NCBI GenBank assembly: GCA_963724945.1 | Contig: CAVRWL010000003.1 | Location: forward strand, 1,054,001-1,118,000 | Length of the DNA stretch: 64,000 nt | Direction of reading: 5' to 3' | Origin: Hyphomicrobium_A sp963724945 | Lineage (GTDB): Bacteria > Pseudomonadota > Alphaproteobacteria > Rhizobiales > Hyphomicrobiaceae | Part shown: positions 1 through 8,237 of the stretch, one piece after another | Layout of the letters: each line of letters begins with the position of its first letter | How positions within the stretch are numbered: position 1 is the stretch's first letter | The notes under the pieces: model-generated | What the model was told of the DNA's origin: nothing | The model's input: only the letters and a program-made list of their open reading frames with translations | The model's database searches: none | Program-made: the position numbers and the translations under genes

Positions 1-52
1 CAGCATGACTAGCACCGGGGATGCGCAAGTGTCCATGCGGCCACGCGTTTCC

Positions 53-67
53 GCGCCAATTTGGCGC
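53..67. repeat. short perfect inverted repeat downstream of purN
   Basis: Seven-base arms gcgccaa and ttggcgc flank a single t. It lies 33 bases beyond the purN stop on the minus strand. It could fold in the purN transcript, but no run of T follows in that direction, so a terminator role is only a guess. Confidence 0.3.
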
Positions 68-99
68 TTCTGCGTTTGATTTGGATCACCCCTCTCGTT

Positions 100-774
100 T
101 CAGGCGAGCGGCGGCCAAAACAAAGCTTTCTCTTGGTTAACCGGGGCTTGCGGTCCGCTCACGCGGTCATCCTTGATCCACACCGCGCCGGAGGCAAAGA
201 GGGCGAGCGCGTGCGGATAAAGCTTGTGCTCGGCTTCGAGCACGCGTGCGCCCAGGGTCTCCACGGTGTCCCAATCGAGCACCGGCACGGCCGCCTGCGC
301 GATGATCGGACCATCGTCCACATGCGCGCGCACGGCGTGCACGGTGCAGCCCGCAATTTTGACGCCGGCGGCGAGCGCGCGTACATGCGTGTCGAGACCC
401 TGGAACGCCGGCAACAGCGAGGGGTGGATGTTGAGCATGCGGTCGTGCCAGCGCTTGACGAAGGCGGGCGTCAGGATGCGCATGAACCCGGCGCAGGCGA
501 CGAGGTCGACGCGAAACGTCTTGAGCTCGGCGTCGAGCGCCGCCTCGAACGCCTCGCGGCCATCGAACGTTGCGTGGTCGACGGTGATCGCTGGGACCCC
601 TTCGGCCTGCGCCTTCTTGAGACCCTCGGCCGCAGGCCTGTTGGAGACGACGCAGGCAATCTCGGCCGGATAAGCGGGCGCCTGCGCGGCTCGGATCAGC
701 GCCATCATGTTGGAGCCGCGCCCGGAGATGAGGATGCCGACGCGTTTCTTGTGGTCCGTCGTGTTGTCAGCCAT
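100..774 (-). CDS. purN: phosphoribosylglycinamide formyltransferase PurN
   Basis: Transfers the formyl group of 10-formyl-tetrahydrofolate to glycinamide ribonucleotide, the third step of purine synthesis, in the cytosol. The 224-residue length is normal. The N-terminal phosphate-binding stretch VGILISGRGSNMMAL, the active-site segment NIHPSLLPAF with the catalytic Asn and His, and the later HAVRAHVDDGPII with the catalytic Asp are all present. In related bacteria purN directly follows purM; here purM lies 2.5 kb upstream on the same strand with other genes between them. The C-terminus after residue 205 is proline-rich and not conserved in the family. Confidence 0.97.
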   Translation of the reverse strand: MADNTTDHKKRVGILISGRGSNMMALIRAAQAPAYPAEIACVVSNRPAAEGLKKAQAEGVPAITVDHATFDGREAFEAALDAELKTFRVDLVACAGFMRILTPAFVKRWHDRMLNIHPSLLPAFQGLDTHVRALAAGVKIAGCTVHAVRAHVDDGPIIAQAAVPVLDWDTVETLGARVLEAEHKLYPHALALFASGAVWIKDDRVSGPQAPVNQEKALFWPPLA

Positions 775-821
775 GGCGGTGCCTTAGCACGCGGCCGACC
801 GCGAGACGACTGCCCTCGCGA

Positions 822-1304
822 TCAAATCCGTCCGGCTGTGGTAAGTCGTGTGGCGAACCTCCGGGAGAGCCACCCCGACGTGAAGTACAGGATCGCAAAA
901 TAGACGAGCACCACGCCGGCGATCACAAGCGCGAGCATGGACGTGTTCGCGGCAATCCAGGCCTGCACCTCGGCCATGAGCGCCGGCAGCTCGCTCCTCG
1001 TGACGACCATCGGCACGGCCACGGCGGCCTGGAGGAGGGTGATGAGCACGACCGTTCCCAAGGCGAGCAGGGCGAAACGCAGCTGCTCCCCTCTGCGCAA
1101 AGCGCGGCGATGGTCGAGTACGAACGTACGCGCCGCGATCGCCGTGGCCGCGACGAGAACACCGATGGCGACGCCGCCATTCGCCTGAATGTCGAAGATG
1201 ACCAGTACGGCCGTGCCGAGCGCGGAGAGAACGAGGTAGGTGACGCCGAACATGAGGAGGGAGGCCCGCAGGCGCCCCTCCGTCTCGAGCGTTGCGCTGG
1301 TCAT
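822..1304 (-). CDS. four-helix inner-membrane protein, ABZJ_00895-like
   Basis: A 160-residue protein with four hydrophobic segments at about residues 15-37, 43-62, 80-102 and 120-145, and a basic loop with DHRRALRRGEQ between helices 2 and 3. Size and layout resemble the ABZJ_00895 family of uncharacterised membrane proteins, but I assign this by general pattern only. It lies 47 bases upstream of purN in the same direction and may share its transcript. No catalytic or transport motif is visible. Confidence 0.7.
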   Translation of the reverse strand: MTSATLETEGRLRASLLMFGVTYLVLSALGTAVLVIFDIQANGGVAIGVLVAATAIAARTFVLDHRRALRRGEQLRFALLALGTVVLITLLQAAVAVPMVVTRSELPALMAEVQAWIAANTSMLALVIAGVVLVYFAILYFTSGWLSRRFATRLTTAGRI

Positions 1305-1445
1305 CGTCGGGTCTCATGATGCTATTGATCGACGCGGTCCCTCCGCATCGGGACGGATCGTGCATAGCATGCCGCCCGGATCGGCGCATGGGTTTTGGAG
1401 TGTCCCGCATGCGCTATGCTGCGCGATGCGACCGACGGAGGGCAC

Positions 1446-1865
1446 ATGTCCCAATCGCGCCAACAGCAGGCGCTGGCAATCATCCAGATCGCAACGGGAA
1501 TCGGCATAGCCATCTTCTGGCTGCTGTTCTTCACGGTCGGCATGGCGCCCGCGCGCCCGCCGTCCTGCTATTTCCCCTACGAGCATTCGTTCCCTCCGCC
1601 CGATGCGATTCTTGCGATCGCCCTCGTCGCGAGCGGCGTCAACAGTCTCAACGATGGCACGTGGGGACGCGGCGTCTCGCTCGCTTGCGCCGGCGGTCTC
1701 ATCTTTCTCGGCATCATCGATTTCAGCTTCGCCGCTCAGAACGGCGGCTTCGACGGTCCCATCATGGAGGTGGCGCAGGCGAGCGTCATTTCGCTGTGGT
1801 GCGTCGGGCTCGGGTTGTGGATCATCGCCGTGCTCGGTCGTCAATACCGAAGCGTGCCGGACTAG
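1446..1865 (+). CDS. small multi-pass membrane protein of unknown function
   Basis: A 139-residue protein with about four hydrophobic stretches, starting ALAIIQIATGIGIAIFWLLF, then LAIALVASGVN, LACAGGLIFLGIIDFSF and ISLWCVGLGLWIIAVLG. The ATG at 1446 is preceded by a gacggaggg ribosome site; an upstream start at 1395 lacks one and adds a non-hydrophobic tail. It is divergent from the membrane gene at 822-1304. I do not recognise the family. Confidence 0.65.
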   Translation: MSQSRQQQALAIIQIATGIGIAIFWLLFFTVGMAPARPPSCYFPYEHSFPPPDAILAIALVASGVNSLNDGTWGRGVSLACAGGLIFLGIIDFSFAAQNGGFDGPIMEVAQASVISLWCVGLGLWIIAVLGRQYRSVPD

Positions 1866-1903
1866 TTGCCTGCCTAGGTGCTCGCTCAAGGAAGCCAGAT
1901 TTC

Positions 1904-2734
1904 ATGCCGCGTTCGCCCGCTTATCAGGCCGTGGTTTCGTTGCTCCGGCGCACAGGATCGCTGCGGTTTGTCGATTCGCTCAGGTACCATCGCCTGCGCC
2001 GTTCCTCATCGGCCTCACGCGACGCCTTTCAGCGTCAACATGGTACAGCACCGTTGCCGCCTGATGACCTCGCCTACGATGCGTATGGGTTCTTGAACTG
2101 GCTTCAGTACTGGGAAAGCGGCATCGAGACGGCAACCCTGATCAGCAATATTCTATTGTGGGAGTTTCCGGATCGGCGACCAAGACGCGTGCTGGAATGG
2201 GGTTGCGGACCTGCCCGCATCGTCAGGCATATCCCCCAAATGCTGAACGCATCAGGCGACTGGAGCGTAATGGCGACGGACTACGATCCGGCGACGATCC
2301 GCTGGTGCCGCGCCAACATTGCGAGCGTTGACTTTTCCTCAAACGGGCTGGAGCCGCCGTTGCCACAAGAGGCGGCGAGCCTCGACGCCGTTTACTGCAT
2401 CTCCGTCTTTACGCACCTGTCGGGAGAGGTGCAGCGCGCCTGGGCGAGAGAGCTTGCGCGTGTGCTGCGGCCAGGGGGTGCCTTGATCGCCTCATTTCAT
2501 GGCGATGCGACCCGTTCGTATTTGCTGGCCTCCGAGCGGCGCAGGTATGACCGGGGGCAGCTCGTCGTGCGTGGCTCTGCGCCGGAGGGCAAGCGAATAT
2601 TCACCGCCTATCAGCCGCCGGCCTTCGTTCAAAGCCTGCTCTCTCGTGATTTCGCGATCATCAAACGGCAAGCCCAGGCCATTCCAAGTCTTGGACTGCA
2701 GGATCTTTATGTCGCGCGCAAAATCACAAGCTGA
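1904..2734 (+). CDS. class I SAM-dependent methyltransferase
   Basis: 276 residues. The Rossmann core begins near residue 105 with motif I VLEWGCGPARI. The acidic motif II region MATDYDPATIRWC follows, and motif IV is DAVYCISVFTHL, then RELARVLRPGGALIASFHG, as in methyltransferase fold type 11/25 enzymes. The first 100 residues may bind substrate; no substrate can be named. The ATG at 1904 was chosen because the continuing upstream frame overlaps the membrane gene at 1446-1865. Its 3' end converges on the broken ZIP transporter. Confidence 0.85.
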   Translation: MPRSPAYQAVVSLLRRTGSLRFVDSLRYHRLRRSSSASRDAFQRQHGTAPLPPDDLAYDAYGFLNWLQYWESGIETATLISNILLWEFPDRRPRRVLEWGCGPARIVRHIPQMLNASGDWSVMATDYDPATIRWCRANIASVDFSSNGLEPPLPQEAASLDAVYCISVFTHLSGEVQRAWARELARVLRPGGALIASFHGDATRSYLLASERRRYDRGQLVVRGSAPEGKRIFTAYQPPAFVQSLLSRDFAIIKRQAQAIPSLGLQDLYVARKITS

Positions 2735-2739
2735 ACCGG

Positions 2740-3158
2740 CCACCGATCAAGAAGCCGGAGGCCGAGCTCGGCAGTGCCGGCGAAGGACACGCCACGCCGA
2801 CGCCTTCCGCGAACGAATGCGCCGTCATCACGCCGAGGATCAGCAGCGCTCTTTTGGCCCCGTCGCCGTGCAGGTCGGCGATGTCCGTGGGCCCGCGCCG
2901 GCGAATGAGCCGATTGCTGACAACGATGGCGGCAAGCCCGATTAGGATGCCGACAAGAACGCGATCGGGCGAGAGCTTGGCGCCTTCGGCGATGAGAGTG
3001 AAGCTCGCCCCCAGCATCAAGCCGCCGGCCGCGGCGTTGGCGATGCCGAGCTACCGGTCGCCGATCTTGCGTACGAACACGAAGGGTAGCGCCCCGAAGC
3101 CGGTTGCCACCGCCGTGATTATGGCCGCGATGAAGACGTAGACGACGCCCACCTCCAT
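2740..3158 (-). pseudogene. decayed ZIP-family divalent metal transporter
   Basis: From an ATG at 3158, with ggggag seven bases upstream, the frame reads a ZIP-like first helix (VVYVFIAAIITAVATGFGAL) and then meets an in-frame TAG at 3054-3052, just after KIGDR. Past the stop come GGLMLGASFTLIAEG, a second helix block, and the family signature HSFAEGVGV at about 2795-2820. A one-base frame change follows; in the other frame VSFAGTAELGL continues. The second half of the roughly 270-residue protein is missing, and the methyltransferase gene abuts it. Stop, frameshift and truncation together indicate a true pseudogene. It sits between purM and purN on their strand. Confidence 0.8.
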
Positions 3159-3252
3159 CACAGTCTCCCCAATTCGCGCAATGGCTCGCTTCGGGCTGCC
3201 AGCTTGGGCGAGATTACAGCCGGCTCATTCGAGCGGGCGATCTCGGCGCGAC

Positions 3253-4374
3253 TCAATACCTGAGCGCGCCGGTGTAGCTGACCGCCCAGGCGCCGCCCTT
3301 GCCCTTGGCGTCGCTCTTGGCCCCGCCCGGCGCCGTGATCTCGCCGATCACGGCCGGTGTCTCGCCCGCTGCGCGCAGCGCCGCGGCAACCGTGCCGGCC
3401 TCGTTGCTCGCCGCCACCACGACCATGCCGATCCCGCAGTTGAAGGTCTTGAGCATCTCGGTGTCGTCGATGTTGCCCGCACGTGCGAGCCAGCCGAACA
3501 CGGGCGGAATTGAGATGGTCGTCAGATCGATGCGCGCGGCGACGGTGTCCGGCAGGATTCGCGGCACGTTCTCGGTCAGCCCGCCGCCGGTGATGTGCGC
3601 GAGCGCCTTGATGGCGCCCTCCGGCCCGCCGGTCGCCTCGATCGCGGCGAGCAGCGGCTTGACGTAGATGCGGGTCGGCGCGAGCAGCGCCTCGGCGATC
3701 GTGCTGCCGGGCTCGAACGGCGCCGGCCCAGTCCAGGCGAGGCCCGCGTCGGCGACGAGCCGCCTGACGAGTGAGTAGCCGTTCGAATGCACGCCCGAAG
3801 AGGCAAGCCCGATCAGGACGTCGCCCGGCACGATGTCGCTGCGCGGCAGCGTCAGCCCGCGCTCCACTGCGCCGACGGCGAAGCCGGCAAGATCATAGTC
3901 GCCGGGCGCGTACATGCCGGGCATCTCCGCCGTCTCGCCGCCGATCAGCGCGCAGCCCGCCTGCCGGCATCCGTCCGCGATGCCGGCGACGACGGTGCGT
4001 GCGGTCTCCAGATCGAGCTTGCCGCAGGCAAAATAGTCGAGGAAGAACAAGGGCTCGGCCGCCTGCACGATAAGATCGTTGACGCACATGGCGACGAGAT
4101 CGATGCCGATCGTGTCATGCCGCCCCGTCTCGATGGCGATCTTGAGCTTGGTGCCGACGCCGTCGGTTGCCGCCACCAGCACGGGGTCGCGATAGCCGGC
4201 CGCTTTGAGATCGAAGAGCGCGCCGAAGCCGCCGAGGTCGGCGTCGGCCCCCGTCCGCCGCGTCGCCCGGGCGAGCGGCTTGATCGCGGCGATGAGCAGA
4301 TTGCCGGCATCGATGTCGACGCCGGCGTCGCGGTAGGAGACGGCCTTGTTGCGTTCCCGATCAGGCTCTGTCAT
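3253..4374 (-). CDS. purM: phosphoribosylformylglycinamidine cyclo-ligase PurM
   Basis: ATP-dependent closure of the imidazole ring of aminoimidazole ribonucleotide, purine synthesis step five, acting as a cytosolic dimer. 373 residues is normal. The N-terminal SYRDAGVDIDAGN, the DGVGTKLKIA substrate loop, GIDLVAMCVNDLIVQ, and the GGETAEMPGMY signature are all seen. The C-terminal AIRS domain holds THITGGG-like AHITGGGLTENVPR. It is divergent from the DUF2066 gene, with 131 bases between starts that should hold both promoters. Confidence 0.97.
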   Translation of the reverse strand: MTEPDRERNKAVSYRDAGVDIDAGNLLIAAIKPLARATRRTGADADLGGFGALFDLKAAGYRDPVLVAATDGVGTKLKIAIETGRHDTIGIDLVAMCVNDLIVQAAEPLFFLDYFACGKLDLETARTVVAGIADGCRQAGCALIGGETAEMPGMYAPGDYDLAGFAVGAVERGLTLPRSDIVPGDVLIGLASSGVHSNGYSLVRRLVADAGLAWTGPAPFEPGSTIAEALLAPTRIYVKPLLAAIEATGGPEGAIKALAHITGGGLTENVPRILPDTVAARIDLTTISIPPVFGWLARAGNIDDTEMLKTFNCGIGMVVVAASNEAGTVAAALRAAGETPAVIGEITAPGGAKSDAKGKGGAWAVSYTGALRY

Positions 4375-4505
4375 GTCAGCTCAAGAACCCAACTTTCGCC
4401 CCATTGAGCGCCGGAGATTGCGGGGTCCTAGCAGCTTCGGCGGACGATGGGCAACTCGGCGCGATTCTAGGCCCAAAGCAAGGCCTGAACGCTCAAGGCG
4501 GGCAC

Positions 4506-5601
4506 ATGCGGCGTAGACTGAGCAGAATTCTGTGCGTGGCGCTCGCCGGCTGCGGCGCCGTTGCGCCCTTGCACGCAGCCATCGCCGGCTCCGCCGATGA
4601 TGTCTATACCGTCGGCAATTATCCGGTCGACGCGCAGGCCGCCAACGCGGTCGCCGCCAAGGAAAGGGCGCTTGCCGACGGTCAGCAGGCGGCTTTCCGC
4701 TCGCTTTTGAAGCGCGTCGTCCCGGTGACCGACTACAACCGGCTGAAGCGGCTGTCGGACTTGAAGTCCACCGACTTCTTCGAGAGCGTCTCCGTGCGCT
4801 CGGAGCGCAATTCGCGGACGCGCTACATCGCGAGCCTCGACTTCGCGTTTCGCCCTGAGTCCGTGCGTGCCGTGCTGCGCCAGGAAGGCCTTCCCTTCGT
4901 CGAGGAGCAGGCGCGCGAGATCATCATCGTGCCGGTCTTGCGCGATGCGCATGGCGCGGTCGAAAAGGGCGAGGCCGCCCGCGTCTGGACCGGCACATGG
5001 AAGAGCCTCGACCTCGAGCACACGCTGACGCCGATCGATCTCGAAGGCCTGAAGCCCAAGATCGTTGCCGACACTTTGAAGATGCTGCTCGAGGGCCGCG
5101 GCAAGGCTGAGCGCATTCTCGCCGGCGCATATGGACGTCCCGAGGTCGTTATGGCGATCGCGGACCCCGATGTCGCTACGAAGCGTCTCACCGTGACGCT
5201 CGTCGGCATCGACGCCGTCGGGCCGCTCTACCTCAAGCGCAGCTACCCCATCCCGGACGGCGACAGCGGCTACGCGATGGAGCTCGCCGCGGTCGTCGGT
5301 CAAGGCGTGCTCGAAGGCCGCTGGAAAGCCGTGAAGACGGGAGCGGGCGCCAGCGCCGGCGAGCTTGTGCTGCAGGCGCGCTATGCGGGCTTTGCCGAAT
5401 GGCGCCAGATGCGCCAGCAGCTGCTCGAGCTTCCGGGCATCGCAGACATGCGGATCGAATTCGGAATTGGCTCAGAGCGCCAACCTCACGCTGCGCTATC
5501 CCGGGGGCCCCGCGGAGTTCGCCAGCGCGCTCAACAGCCGCGGCCTCGCGCTCGAGAGCGGGGCGGAGGGTTTCGTCCTGCGCTTTGCCAATCAACAATA
5601 G
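4506..5601 (+). CDS. DUF2066 domain protein, exported, one frameshift
   Basis: About 365 residues. An N-terminal signal peptide (RILCVALAGCGAVAPLHAAIA) precedes the DUF2066 region, which starts with DDVYTVGNYPVDAQA and carries LLKRVVPVTDYNRL and VRSERNSRTRYIASLDF. Function is unknown; the family is periplasmic and common next to the CDP-alcohol transferase in this order. The reading frame changes near 5455-5475: before it runs GIADMRIEF, after it SANLTLRYPGGPAEF through to FANQQ and a stop at 5601. The uncorrected frame would run on as arginine-rich nonsense to 5642. The ATG at 4506 was preferred over an upstream TTG because it begins the signal peptide. Confidence 0.85.
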
Positions 5602-5747
5602 CGCGCCCCGGCAGCGGTTTTGCCCCGGCACTGCGGGCTTGAGGGCTGTCCGACGCCCCGGCGCGCGCGTAACATTCTCACCTGTGAGGCGAAGCGGCAA
5701 AAGTCTTAGCGGATAGTTAGCGGATAGAACGGAACCTGGAACGCGCC

Positions 5748-6410
5748 TTGAACCTCTTGCCGAACCTCATCACGCTGGGCCGCGTCATCCTCGTGCCCCT
5801 GGTGTTCTGGCTGCTTATCACCGGGCAGACCCAGGCCGCCTTCTTCGCCTTTATCATTGCGGGGGTCTCGGACGCTGTCGACGGCTGGCTCGCCAAGTCA
5901 TTCGGATGGACGACGGAGCTTGGCGCCTACCTCGATCCCCTGGCCGACAAGCTGTTGATCGTGAGCATCTTTCTCGCGCTCGGCGTCGACGGCAAGCTCC
6001 CCCTCTGGCTGGTCGTCGCCGTCGTCTCGCGCGATATCCTGATCGTGATCGCCGTCATGCTCTCTTGGCTCTTGGGCAACCCCGTGCGCATCCACCCGCT
6101 CATCGTTAGCAAGGCCAATACGCTGGCGCAGATCGTGCTGGCGGCGACGGTGCTGGCCGATGAGGGCTTCAAGCTGGGGCTGGGCGAGGTGCGCTTCGTC
6201 CTCGTCTGGGTGACGGGCGCGCTGACGATCGCCTCGCTCGCTGCCTATTTGCGCAGTTGGCTGCTACATATGTCCGGGTATGAGTTCGGCAGGGACGCCC
6301 GGGTAAGGGCTTGTTTCCCTGACGCGTGCCGGAGGGAGGGCGCTAGGCGATGCGCATCGGGCGACAATTGGCGTTCTGGCTCTCCGCCGCCGTCCTCCTC
6401 GTCCTGGTGA
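5748..6410 (+). CDS. CDP-alcohol phosphatidyltransferase (PgsA-like)
   Basis: Integral inner-membrane enzyme that transfers a phosphatidyl group from CDP-diacylglycerol to an alcohol, such as glycerol-3-phosphate. The family motif is clear: SDAVDGWLAK, then GAYLDPLADK nine residues on, giving the DG-A-G-D-D metal and CDP site. About five membrane helices follow in the first 175 residues. It starts with TTG at 5748. The last 40 residues turn basic and serine-rich and overlap the next gene by 61 bases; relatives end soon after LLHMSGYE, so a small indel near 6290 may have lengthened it. Could be PgsA or a cardiolipin-type paralogue. Confidence 0.88.
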   Translation: MNLLPNLITLGRVILVPLVFWLLITGQTQAAFFAFIIAGVSDAVDGWLAKSFGWTTELGAYLDPLADKLLIVSIFLALGVDGKLPLWLVVAVVSRDILIVIAVMLSWLLGNPVRIHPLIVSKANTLAQIVLAATVLADEGFKLGLGEVRFVLVWVTGALTIASLAAYLRSWLLHMSGYEFGRDARVRACFPDACRREGARRCASGDNWRSGSPPPSSSSW

Positions 6411-7450
6411 TCGGGCTCTTGGGCCCCATCCTTCTGCCCTTCGTCGCCGGCATCGTGATCGCCTATTTCCTCAACCCCGCCGCGGATCGGCTGACCAAAT
6501 GGGGGCTGCCGCGCTGGCTCGCCGCCGTAATCATCGTCGCCGTCTTCGTGTGCGCAATCGCGGCCGCCCTCATCCTGCTCGTGCCGCTGCTCCTGAGCCA
6601 GGCTCAGCAGTTCGCGGTCACCCTGCCTGAGGAGCTGGCCCGCCTGAGGGGCCTCCTGGAGGAGTGGGCGCGCGCGCGCCTCGGCAGCCACTATCCGGCG
6701 TTCGAGGCGGGCCTCGACCGCACCTCGCAGGCGCTCTCCGACAACTGGGCGAGCCTCGCCGGCGCGCTCGCCGGCTCGCTGTGGAGCCAAGGTCTTGCGC
6801 TGTTTAATTTCCTCTCGCTGATCCTCGTCACGCCGCTCGTCGTCTTCTACGTGCTGATCGACTGGTACCCCATGCTCGCCAAGATCGATTCCTGGCTCCC
6901 GCGCGAGCACGCGCAGACGATCCGACGCCTCGCCAGCGACATCAACGACGCGGTCTCCGCCTTCATTCGCGGTCAAGGCACGGTGTGCTTCGCGCTCGCC
7001 GTCTACTATGCGGCGACCTTGAGCGCGGCTGGTCTCAAGTATGGCCTTCTCGTCGGGCTCGGCACCGGCGTCTTGAGCTTCGTCCCCTTCGTCGGCTGGG
7101 CGCTTGGCCTCATCACCGCCACCATCATCGCGATCGTGCAGTTCTGGCCCGAGTACGTGCCGATTCTCACCATCATCGGCATCTTCATCGGCGCTCAGGT
7201 TCTCGATGCGGGCTTCTTGAGCCCCAACATCGTCGGCTCCAAGATCGGGCTGCATCCCGTGTGGCTCATCTTCTCGCTGTTCGTGTTCAGCTACCTGTTC
7301 GGCTTCGTCGGCGTGCTCGTCGCCGTGCCGATCGCGGCCGCGGTCGGTGTGCTCGTGCGCTTCGCGATCAAGGCTTACCTTGCAAGCGGCGTGTACACCG
7401 GCGAGGAGGTCGAGCCGCCGCCGCCACTTAAGATACAGTCCTCGCCATGA
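6350..7450 (+). CDS. AI-2E/PerM family membrane transporter
   Basis: 366-residue multi-pass inner-membrane protein. Helices near residues 8-30 and 34-50, a helix pair at 60-82, a soluble middle stretch at 90-145 and four more helices to the end match the AI-2E transporter (PerM/YdiK, UPF0118) pattern; conserved pieces include LFNFLSLILVTPLVVFYVL and LGTGVLSFVPFVGW. Family members export small signals or act in Na+/H+ exchange, but the substrate is unknown here. Good ggagggagg ribosome site. The stop overlaps the hdaA start (ATGA), so they are translationally coupled. Confidence 0.92.
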   Translation: MRIGRQLAFWLSAAVLLVLVIGLLGPILLPFVAGIVIAYFLNPAADRLTKWGLPRWLAAVIIVAVFVCAIAAALILLVPLLLSQAQQFAVTLPEELARLRGLLEEWARARLGSHYPAFEAGLDRTSQALSDNWASLAGALAGSLWSQGLALFNFLSLILVTPLVVFYVLIDWYPMLAKIDSWLPREHAQTIRRLASDINDAVSAFIRGQGTVCFALAVYYAATLSAAGLKYGLLVGLGTGVLSFVPFVGWALGLITATIIAIVQFWPEYVPILTIIGIFIGAQVLDAGFLSPNIVGSKIGLHPVWLIFSLFVFSYLFGFVGVLVAVPIAAAVGVLVRFAIKAYLASGVYTGEEVEPPPPLKIQSSP

Positions 7451-8135
7451 CCGCGGCGCCGCGCCAGCTCGTCCTCGATCTCTCGCACCGCCAAGCGCTG
7501 GGGGAGGAGGATTTCCTTGTCAGTCGTTCCAACGCGGCAGCGGTCGAGCTCATCGACCGCTGGCCCGATTGGGCGCACCCAGCCTCTATCGTCGTCGGCC
7601 CCGAAGGCTCCGGCAAGAGTCGATCCTGGCGAACGTCTGGCGCTTGCGCTCGGGCGCCGACACGATCAGCGCGGCCGCCCTCACCGATGCTTTCACGGCG
7701 GCGCTGCCCGATCGCGGCGCCGTAGTCGTGGAGGACCTCGACCGCGGCATCGGCGAGGAGCAGGCGCTCTTCCATCTCTTGAACCGCGCGCGCGAGAGCA
7801 AGCTCTCGGTGCTCATGACCTCGCGGGTGGCGCCGGGCGATCTGTCGGTGCGCATCCCCGATCTGCGCTCGCGCTTGCGCGCGCTTCCCGTCGCGGCGCT
7901 TAACCCTCCCGACGAGCCGCTTTTGAAGGCGGTGCTTGTCAAGCTGTTCTGCGATCGCCAGCTCAACGTGGAGCCGGCGGTGATCGACTACTTGAGCCTG
8001 CGCATGGAGCGCTCGATGCGGGCCGCGGCCCTCATCGTTGCCGCCGTCGACCGCCTGGCACTCGCAACCCACCGCAAGGCAACGCGACCCTTGGCGGCGG
8101 AGGCGCTGGCGGCGCTGGGCGAGGCCAAGGAGTGA
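7447..8135 (+). CDS. hdaA: DnaA-related regulator HdaA, one frameshift
   Basis: Hda/HdaA is a DnaA-like AAA+ protein that, with the DNA sliding clamp, stimulates ATP hydrolysis by DnaA after initiation. It starts QLVLDLSHRQALGEEDF, the usual clamp-binding and lead-in region, followed by Walker A GPEGSGKS at about residues 50-57. The frame changes near 7615-7625; then ANVWRLRSGAD, the Walker B-like AVVVEDLDRG, a sensor block LLMTSR-like LMTSRVAPGDL and RSRLRALPV continue to 8135. Length of about 230 residues fits the family. It is the last gene of the group that begins with the PerM protein and is followed by ppk. Confidence 0.87.
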
Positions 8136-8237
8136 CGAAAACCTAACATCCGCGGCGTATGTCATGAAGGGGTGTGTCATGAAGGTGTCGTACTTCGACC
8201 TCTGATTGCCAAGGCGGCGGCGTCGAGGAGAGTTCAG

